Origin: Didymella arachidicola
Lineage: Eukaryota > Ascomycota > Dothideomycetes > Pleosporales > Didymellaceae
Assembly: GCA_016630955.3 (NCBI GenBank)
Contig: CM049992.1
Coordinates: 1,364,001-1,428,000 of the forward strand
Direction: 5' to 3'
DNA length: 64,000 nucleotides
In this document: positions 57,360 through 64,000 of the stretch, one piece after another
Position numbering within the stretch: the stretch's first letter is position 1
How the letters are laid out: every line of letters starts with the position of its first letter
Program-made: the position numbers and the translations under genes
The notes under the pieces: model-generated
Database searches by the model: none
Told to the model about the DNA's origin: nothing
Seen by the model: only the letters and a program-made list of their open reading frames with translations

Positions 57360-58096
57360 CTATGCAAGCTGCCGCACCCTCTGGATCTGCTCGTCGTCCT
57401 GCCAGTTGCTCTTGATGACGGTGACGCCGGCCTCGGCGTACCCCTGGTAGACGTCGTCCAGCGCACTGGGGTCGACGGGCTTGGTGGCCTCGCCGATGAC
57501 CCATGTCTTGAAGCCATTCTTCTGCGCATCGAGCGCCGTGAACCGCACGCAGTAGTCAGCCGCCAGACCCGCGACGAACACGTCCGTGATGCCCGCCTGC
57601 TTCAGCGTGTCGGCCAGGTCGCTCTGCGAACACGGGCTGGGGAACGGGTCTGCAAACGCCGAGTACATCTCCACGCGCTTGTCCATGCCCTTCTTCACAA
57701 TCTTGTCGAACTTGCTCGCATCCAGCTCGGGCAACAGCGCGGCGCCCTGGCTGTCCTGCACGCAGTGGTCGGGCCAGAGCTGTGTCTCCTGTGTCTCAGT
57801 TGGGTTCAGCGGGTTCTTGATGGTGGCCTTTGACACGAACGGCTTGTTGTCGGGCGCATCGTGGTTGGAGGCGAACGAGATGTGGTCGGTTGGGTGCCAG
57901 TCCTGCGTTGCGACGCGCAGGGCGAAGGGCAGGCTGAGCAGCTCGTTGATGGCCGGCACGATATCGCGCCCGCCCGCAACTGCGAGCGCACCGTTCTGCC
58001 AATCAGCACCACGCCACCAGGCTCCTGGATTGTACTCACTGGGGGACAAAAGTCTTCCTGCACGTCTACAGCGACGAACGCGGGCTTGAACGGCAT
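57360..58096 (-). CDS. PNC1: Nicotinamidase (PNC1-type isochorismatase-family hydrolase)
   Basis: Two exons: 58096-58040 and 57995-57360, with a 44-bp intron; 230 residues. It hydrolyses nicotinamide to nicotinate and ammonia in the NAD+ salvage pathway and so relieves nicotinamide inhibition of sirtuins. The catalytic triad is visible: Asp in FVAVDVQEDFCPP (exon 1), Lys in FDKIVKKGMDKRVE and Cys in VAGLAADYCVRFTALDA. The metal-binding DxH is in TQDWHPTDHISFASNH. The start is fixed because splicing after FCPP gives NGALAVAGGRDIVPAIN, the family sequence. A longer frame reading through the intron from an ATG further upstream lacks the catalytic Asp. It is divergent from the COX4-type gene. Confidence 0.95.
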
Positions 58097-58489
58097 GTTG
58101 CAGTGCTGGCTGTGTGGAGGGTGAGTGGGCGGTGGTTGTGGTGTCCATGGCAGCGGCATCAGTGCAAGCAACAGGGGAAGTGGTTAGCACACATCAAAAC
58201 ATCACCCGCACGTCTAGATAGGGTCCAGTGAAGGCAGCAGGCTCTCGCCCATGGTTGCCGGTACACAATCGGACCAGGCACGCGGCTGAGGAAGAGCTTC
58301 CAGCTAGCTCTGGGGACCTGGGGGTGCAGCCCAGCGCGCGCGCAATCAGATCATAGCTGTGATGACTAAGGCGCTAGTCGTGGTCTGACCCGTGCGGCGT
58401 GCCTTCACACTTGCACTTTGAACGTCACTCCATCGCCCACCAAGCTCGCCCGCCCGCCCACCTCTCCACTCCACCCAATTGCTTGCGCC
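58097..58489. promoter_or_regulatory. Shared divergent promoter, nicotinamidase / COX4-type gene
   Basis: 393 bases separate two divergent start codons, both for mitochondrial or NAD-related functions. Frames crossing it are low-complexity shadows. No specific binding site is claimed. Confidence 0.5.
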
Positions 58490-59376
58490 ATGTTCCTCCA
58501 GCGCTCTGCCTTTGCCGCCGCAAGGCGCGCGGCCCCCGCCGCCATCGCCCGCCGCACCTTCACCACCACGTTTGTGCGCCGTAAGGGACCCCCAGGACCT
58601 TGACCACGGCCACCCATTGACTCTTGCGCAGGCGACGCGAAGCCCGAGGCCACCCACGAGAAGGAGGCCGGCCACTCCGCCAACGCCCCCAGCGTCCTCG
58701 AGGGCTACAAGAAGCTCGACTGTACGTGCGCCAGCTTTTTCGCGGACCCATGTCACGCGAAAGACGAATGCAGTCGATGCTGACAACCGCAGCGATCAAG
58801 TCCATGGACGACCTCCTGCCCGAGGGTGCTAAGCCCGGTACCGTCCCCACCGACGCCGAGCAGTCGACCGGTCTTGAGCGTCTCGAAATCCTCGGAAAGA
58901 TGCAGGGCATCGATATCTTCGACATGAGGCCCCTCGATGCCAGCCGTCTTGGTACTTGTGCCCGCCCTTTACAGCGAAGACAGCATATTGATGATTTCAG
59001 GCACCCCCGAGGACCCCATCGTCGTCAACTCTGCCGGTAACGAGCAGTACGTCGGTTGCACCGGCTACCCCGTCGACTCGCACGGCGTCCTGTGGATCAC
59101 CGTATGACACCAGTATCTATCACATGGTCGAATGCTAACCTTACCAGCTCACCCGCGAGGAGCCCCAGTCTCGCTGCATGGAGTGCGGCTCCACCTACAA
59201 GATGCACTACGTCGGCCCCGCCGAGGACCCCCACTCGCACGACCACGGCCACGACCACCACGGTGTGTCTGATACTGACCCTCCAACAGCTCGTATACTG
59301 ACGATGAACAGAGAATCCCTACCCCAGGCCGAAGAACATGGCCGACTTCCTCAAGCCCGAGTACCTACACGTCTAA
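58490..59376 (+). CDS. COX4: Cytochrome c oxidase zinc-binding subunit (yeast Cox4 / animal COX5B type)
   Basis: Six exons: 58490-58580, 58632-58721, 58793-58951, 59001-59101, 59148-59262, 59312-59376; introns of 46-71 bp; 206 residues. Residues 1-30 are an Ala/Arg-rich mitochondrial presequence (MFLQRSAFAAARRAAPAA). The mature domain has LERLEILGKMQGIDIFDMRP and TPEDPIVVNSAGNEQYVGCTG. The zinc site is YVGCTGYPVDSHG with RCMECGSTYKMHYVG. This nuclear-encoded subunit is part of respiratory complex IV in the inner membrane. A His/Asp tract (DPHSHDHGHDHH, near residue 180) before the final segment is unusual and could bind metal. Every junction keeps the frame. Confidence 0.95.
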
Positions 59377-60092
59377 ACTCGACATATCCGGAATCGATAG
59401 AATTGGTCTTGTATCTATACGGTCCATGTAGCATAGCTGGTATTGGTTCAGACCCAGACGCGAAAGTTTACTTTGTCTCAATGTTTTGCACATACTACCA
59501 CACACGACGTGACCCCAACTCCCCGATCCCAATCCACCCCCCTAAACCAAAAGAAGTCACTCTTATTTCCAACTCCCACTATTCCCCCACAACCCAATAT
59601 CTAAATACACCCAGACTCCATTAAACATGCCATATGACACTTCCTCCACTTCCTCAAATCACCCACCATCCTCACCCGCACCGCCCTAATCTCTCATAGC
59701 CGCAGACTCGGCGCGTTTGTCATGTCGCGTAGTTTTGCACCGCCGCGGCTACTAACCGCGCACATGAATTGTGGTGGGAGGAGGAGAGAAGAGAAGAGAA
59801 GGAGGGGGGGGAGCGGGGGAGCGGGGGCAGATGAAGGTTGTGTCATAGCTACGCAGGCCTGTGCGTTATGTGTTGAGCACTGGGGGATGGGATTGGGACG
59901 AGGAGGATAGGGGAGTGGCGGAGAGTCGTAGTCAGGGCCGGTTGGAGTGTTGTAACATGCCGTGCGCCGGCGTTGTACGCCGACTCTGTTGATCGCTGCA
60001 TGGGTGTGCGCTTCTGCAATTGGTGTTGGAGCTCGAGGCCGGTGGAAATGTCAAGGGTGCTTGGTCTGCAATTCTTGACTACAATACAGCCT
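59377..60092. other. Convergent 3' flanks
   Basis: Lies between the 3' ends of the COX4-type gene (+) and CGI121 (-). It includes a purine-rich GGAGGAGAGAAG-type tract near 59,770-59,830. No gene. Confidence 0.6.
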
Positions 60093-61769
60093 CTACGATC
60101 CCTTGAGCGCCATCGTGCCCAGGATCACGGCTTCAATGTCACTCCTGTCATCCTTAGCGCCATTGACACCCTTTGCGCCCTTCTTCCCCCCCTTCGCGCA
60201 GACGATCTTGTATGTCTTCTTGATCCTGTGGATGTCTGCTGCGTGACCTAGTTCGCTCCCGTCCTGGGACACATCTACACTCGTGCCCTCGACAGCGGAG
60301 CCTAGATGCTGGCTTACGCTCTCTTGTGTGATGCTGCTGTCGACGCTGCCGTCTGCCTTGATGGGCAGCTTGACTGCGATCAGGGTTGTGGTTTTGTCGG
60401 TTAGACCGAAGGTTTTGTAGGATTCGCCGATGTTGTTGTTGGGTGAGAGGCGGAAGACGAGCTCGGAGTGGGGTGTGCGGGTTTTGTGTGTGGAGTTGAG
60501 GAAGGCGTGGAGGGCGAGGAAGGTTGCTGTTAGGAGGTGCTGTGGGGAGAGGATCTGGGGGGTGTTAGTTAGGGTGGGTTGTGAGTATGCGTGCGCGGAA
60601 GATGTGAGCGAGGTTGAGAAAGTGGAAGATACTGAGAAGAGCAACGCAATGAGATCTTGAGACGCTGGAGGGGGGTCGGGAGATGTTCTTCGCATGGAAC
60701 GTAGACGTGGCCTTTGTGACATGCGCACTGCGTCCTCTGCTTTGAAAGGTGTTGTTCGGCGCTCACATTGGCACCGCTCTTGATGCGGTGCAGGCGGCTG
60801 GGTTTGGAGCCATGGCATAACCTCCATTTCACGCAGTCGCTCGTTTCAGAATACGAAAGTCGGTATCGTTATTGGAGAGTATTCGCCAAAGACGCTGCGA
60901 ACTTTGAGCATCGTGAGACGGATAGACACGCTCTCTATCGAGAGGATTGCCCCATACGGTCCACGATGTCGAGATGTGAAGCACATAATTGAATATGCAT
61001 AGGCCAGGCTGTGGAGTCTGCATGGGCAAAAGAACAACACGCATGCCAAGTCTGCAGACTGTCGATAGTCTGCCCGTACGCGTGACATGTGCGTGACGAT
61101 CATGATGCCTGTTCAGCTACAAATCATAGCAGTCAAAGACATAGCTTAAGATGATCAACAGCGTGGTCTCCTGGTCGAGCGCTAATGGAACCCAAGCATC
61201 CGGATCGTCATTGATGCCAAGCCCATCCTCATCTGATAGTAGTCATCAGGGAGAAAAAGCAAGGAATGCTAGATCAGCGCCACAGCCGCGTGCAAGATTA
61301 ACGTGCCATCCCGACGTGCCAATATGTCGATCTTACGAGTTGTGGACATGCGTTGTGGCGCCGTTGGTGAAGCTGAACGTTGATTGAATGCTCGGGCTCG
61401 GGCAATAGACTTCAAAGTTTGGACCCGGGGCTGACCGGAGAGACGATGCACACGACTCGGGAAACGGGGCTGTAGCTGACAAAGTCGAATTGCAAAGCCA
61501 AAGCATCGAGACTGGAATTGATGAGGTCGTCTGACGAGACGTGCGTTCGTAAAAGAAAGCAATGAGATCGACGAGGGCAGGGGTCGAAGTAGGGCAAAAG
61601 TGGGGACTGCACTCACCATGGCAGCATCGAGGAATGCATAGTCGAACTCCGGGTTAGCGGCTAGCAATTGACTGCGGAGGAAGTGGGTGTTGCTGACGTC
61701 CTGGAACAACGCAACCTGCACGGGGTAGGCCTCGTAGTGCGGCAGGGTGAAGGTCCGTACCGCAGCCAT
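60093..61769 (-). CDS. CGI121: EKC/KEOPS complex subunit Cgi121
   Basis: Two exons: 61769-61617 and 60554-60093, separated by a 1,062-bp intron (GTGAGT; CTAACTAAC branch-like motif; CCCCAG); 204 residues. KEOPS makes the tRNA modification t6A and is linked to telomere maintenance; Cgi121 binds the kinase Bud32 and tRNA. Exon 1 is unmistakable (FTLPHYEAYPVQVALFQDV, LLAANPEFDYAFLDAAM). Exon 2 continues directly with ILSPQHLLTATFLALHAFLN, then the family's SPNNNIGESYKTFGL and LIAVKLP. A Lys/Gly-rich loop (GGKKGAKGVNG) precedes the last strand. The intron is about 20 times longer than the usual intron here. A 244-codon frame that includes exon 2 but begins inside the intron lacks the conserved N-terminus. 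Confidence 0.92.
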
Positions 61770-62528
61770 GGTGTGATTACTCGTTCGATGTGGTCCAGTC
61801 CAAAACTAACTCTTTTCAAACGTCGCTGGCAGGCTGAGTTGAGGGGTTTCCTTGGAATTGCAATATTGTCAACAACAATGCTCAGGTCTGAGGTGAATAG
61901 GTGCCGAGGTGCACCACGAACCACAAAGCAGCGGCGATCGGATCAGGGTTTGCTGGAGTTGGGGTGGGAGTCTGCATCGCACTCGCTGCTTTGGGAGAGA
62001 GCGGGGGGTGCATTTGGAGCCGAGGACGCGATTTGGGCGGCTTGGCGAGGGGGCTAGTCTGGCAACGGTAGCGGAGAGGGCTGCCGGTGGTGCGTGCAGC
62101 GAATCAACGAGCCGAGGGTCATGAGTGAACGGACGGCGATCAGGTGCTCAATGGGGGCAAGTCGAACGCTGGTCGGTGCAGCAGGGAAGCAAAGGCTGGG
62201 TCGTGACAACTCTAGCTCGAGGCGCGTTAGCGGTCCAGCGTTGAGATGAAGCGTGGGCCAGAAGTAAGTGGCGCATGGACTTGACTGCGATGGCGGGCGT
62301 TGATCCGCGTCCCCTTCGCCGAGCAACTCAATTCTCGCTGTGGACAGCGAGCAAAGCCATAACAATCGCTTTTGTTGCCTGTGAGGGACGCCGCACTGGA
62401 GAGTATCGAAGGCAAGAGCCAGCCATGAGGTATATCAATTGACGCAGCAGACACCGAGACACGGGCCAGTCAGCATCGCTTGCTCGCGCGTGAGGCGCAA
62501 CTCGGAAGATACCGCACTCGCATCCATC
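61770..62528. other. Divergent intergenic region, CGI121 / Zn2Cys6 regulator
   Basis: Promoter region for two divergent genes. Frames here (up to 103 codons) show no family similarity. Confidence 0.5.
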
Positions 62529-64000
62529 ATGGCATCCGGCACGAAGCGCATGTCCGACGACGACGCGGGGCTTGCCAACACCAGCAAGATCCAGCGCATC
62601 GAGCACGGCGGCCATGGCGTCTCTCCGTGCCAGCAGGCGCAGCAGGCGCATCAGGCCAGCGTGAGCCCGCACCAGCGGCTGCACGCCAACAGCCACGACT
62701 TCTCTGGCAGCGTCAAGCGCAAGCTCGCAGACTCGAAGCGGACGAGACAGGCGTGCGACAGATGCAAGGTAAGAAATCCCATTTTTGTAGGCCCGTCGTC
62801 TGCGCCAGGCGGTGCTGGGTGCGCGCAATGCCTCGGGTCCTGCGCTGTGTGTGTTTTGCGCAGTGCTTGCCACGACGCTCCCTCGACACGCGCCGACCGA
62901 GGCTCAGGCCCACCGCGACGGGCGCACTGCAGCACTGCAGCGCTGCGGCACTGCGGCACTGCGGCATCCCAGCACCTCCACACCTTTGCACCTGGCGCAG
63001 TACCGCTCACTGACCGTGTCAGATCCGCAAGATCCGCTGCGACGGCCGCCCCGAGGGCTGCACGCCCTGCGAGCAGAACCGCACGCAATGCCGCACCACC
63101 GATCGCATCACGGGCAAGGCCACGGTGCGAGGCCACGCCGAAGCCATGGAGACGGAGAACAGCTACCTGCGCGCCCACATCGCCGACTTGCAGGCCCAGC
63201 TGAAGCAGATGGGTGCTGAACCACGACCGCCGCCTGCCTACGGGAGCATGCTCTGGCCTACCCCAGCCTCTACCGCCGCCGATGCCCAGGACTGGAGCGC
63301 CCAGCGGTGCCCGAGTGCCTCTCCCATGCCTGCCTATACACCTCCGGGCGACAAGGCCAGCTTCACCTCGCTGCCCCAGTTCAAGAACGGCTCCATCGGC
63401 GACAACTACCTGGGCGTCGCCTCGGGCGACTCGCTGCTCAGTCACATAAGAGGCACTTCGCTCTCGGTCTTTGGCACTGAGATCGACATCACCGACTTTG
63501 TCGAGGAGGACTTCGAGTACGATAGCTCGCCCATGTCGTACCAGACGCTGGTCAAAGTCACCATGCACAGCCAGCACGTCAACCCCGTGCAATTGCCCGA
63601 GTATGACACACTCAAGGAGTGGGCCACCTGGTATCTGCGCTCGCTGAATCCCTACACCATGCTCGTGCACAAGCCGGCTTTCATGGAGCTCATATGGCGG
63701 TTCGGCAAGGACCCCAGCTTCACGCCGACCGCACCTGAGCAAGTCATGGTCCACATGATGCTCGCCACCATCAAATACCAGATCGCGGCGCGTAACAGCC
63801 AGCAGACCTCATTGATGGACGAGTCACATGCCCACTACATGTATGCCTGCAGCTTCTACAAGCAGCTTGTTCTTGGGCAACACGAGCTCGCCGACATCCA
63901 GGCCTTGGCCATGATATGCCATCACTTACGTAACTTCCCCAAACCCGGTGCTGCATGGATCATGACGTCTCTCACATATCTCTTTGCGCTAGAGCTGGGC
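62529..64000 (+). CDS. Zn(II)2Cys6 transcription factor (3' end beyond window)
   Basis: Exon 1 is 62529-62768. Exon 2 starts at 63023 and is open to the window edge, so the gene is partial at its 3' end. The intron (62769-63022, 254 bp) interrupts the zinc cluster. Splicing gives CDRCK-IRKIRCDGRPEGCTPCEQNRTQC, spacing C-x2-C-x6-C-x6-C-x2-C-x6-C, near residues 77-104. A coiled-coil-like stretch follows (AMETENSYLRAHIADLQAQLKQM). The fungal regulatory domain begins near 270 (YDTLKEWATWYLRSLNPY, HKPAFMELIWRFG, IQALAMICHHLRNFPKPGAAW), wording seen in regulators related to the xylanolytic-activator group. A Gln/His-rich N-terminus precedes the zinc cluster. Target unknown. Confidence 0.9.
62924..62967. 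repeat. GC-rich short tandem repeat in the regulator intron
   Basis: Successive GCACTGCAG and CACTGCGG-type units lie within the 254-bp intron that splits the zinc-cluster codons. Confidence 0.85.

Noticed and set aside
57586..58089. 167-codon plus-strand frame
   Set aside because: Lies opposite the nicotinamidase catalytic region; shadow.
60093..60827. Single-exon reading of the 244-codon frame as a complete gene
   Set aside because: Its first ~90 codons lie in the CGI121 intron and lack similarity, while the conserved N-terminus is encoded by the exon at 61617-61769.
1..64000. CRISPR arrays, operons, phage or insertion-sequence features
   Set aside because: The window is eukaryotic (spliced genes, zinc-cluster regulators); no spaced direct repeats of CRISPR type or bacterial transposase frames were seen.

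Overview
The window reads as a filamentous ascomycete chromosome segment (Pezizomycotina, probably Dothideomycetes; the class is an inference). The evidence is short GT-AG introns, mostly 45-60 bp with CTAAC/CTGAC branch-like motifs, Zn(II)2Cys6 regulators, compact genes on both strands, and recognisable housekeeping genes: TIM50, an EDEM-type mannosidase, CGI121, a COX4/COX5B-type subunit, a nicotinamidase, TRK and an oxysterol-binding protein. All gene models were spliced by eye from reading frame, splice sites and family similarity. No search was run.

Layout. 0.5-4 kb: two tandem, mutually similar secreted leucine-rich proteins. 4.9-6.9 kb: Zn2Cys6 regulator (-). 7.5-12.8 kb: TIM50 (-) and an EDEM/Mnl1-like GH47 mannosidase (+) sharing a short head-to-head promoter. 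13.4-14.9 kb: F-box-like protein. 17-17.8 kb: lineage-type hypothetical. 19.2-27 kb: a possible small metabolic cluster of aldehyde dehydrogenase (-), Zn2Cys6 regulator (+) and Dal5-type MFS transporter (+). 27.3-31.6 kb: a hypothetical gene and two decayed genes, an ITT1/RNF14-type RBR ubiquitin ligase and a PLP-dependent dehydratase. 32.5-34.7 kb: nine-exon patatin-like phospholipase. 37.2-45.8 kb: three separate Myb/SANT-type genes. 47.5-49.6 kb: TRK potassium transporter. 51.3-51.9 kb: small hypothetical. 54.7-61.8 kb: gene-dense core block of oxysterol-binding protein, nicotinamidase, COX4-type subunit and CGI121. 62.5 kb to the end: a third Zn2Cys6 regulator, cut by the window edge.

The two ends look like conserved core genome. 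The middle (about 27-44 kb) is gene-poor and holds relics whose nonsense mutations include changes that fit CpA-to-TpA (RIP-like) transitions. Other notable points are two GC-AG introns, a 1,062-bp intron in CGI121, a 5-nt coding first exon in one Myb gene, a perfect 20-bp inverted repeat, C18 and C25 homopolymers, and introns in or next to the zinc-cluster codons of all three Zn2Cys6 regulators. I found no convincing wholly new multi-gene system. The best leads are the tandem secreted pair, the ALDH-regulator-transporter trio and the group of three SANT genes.
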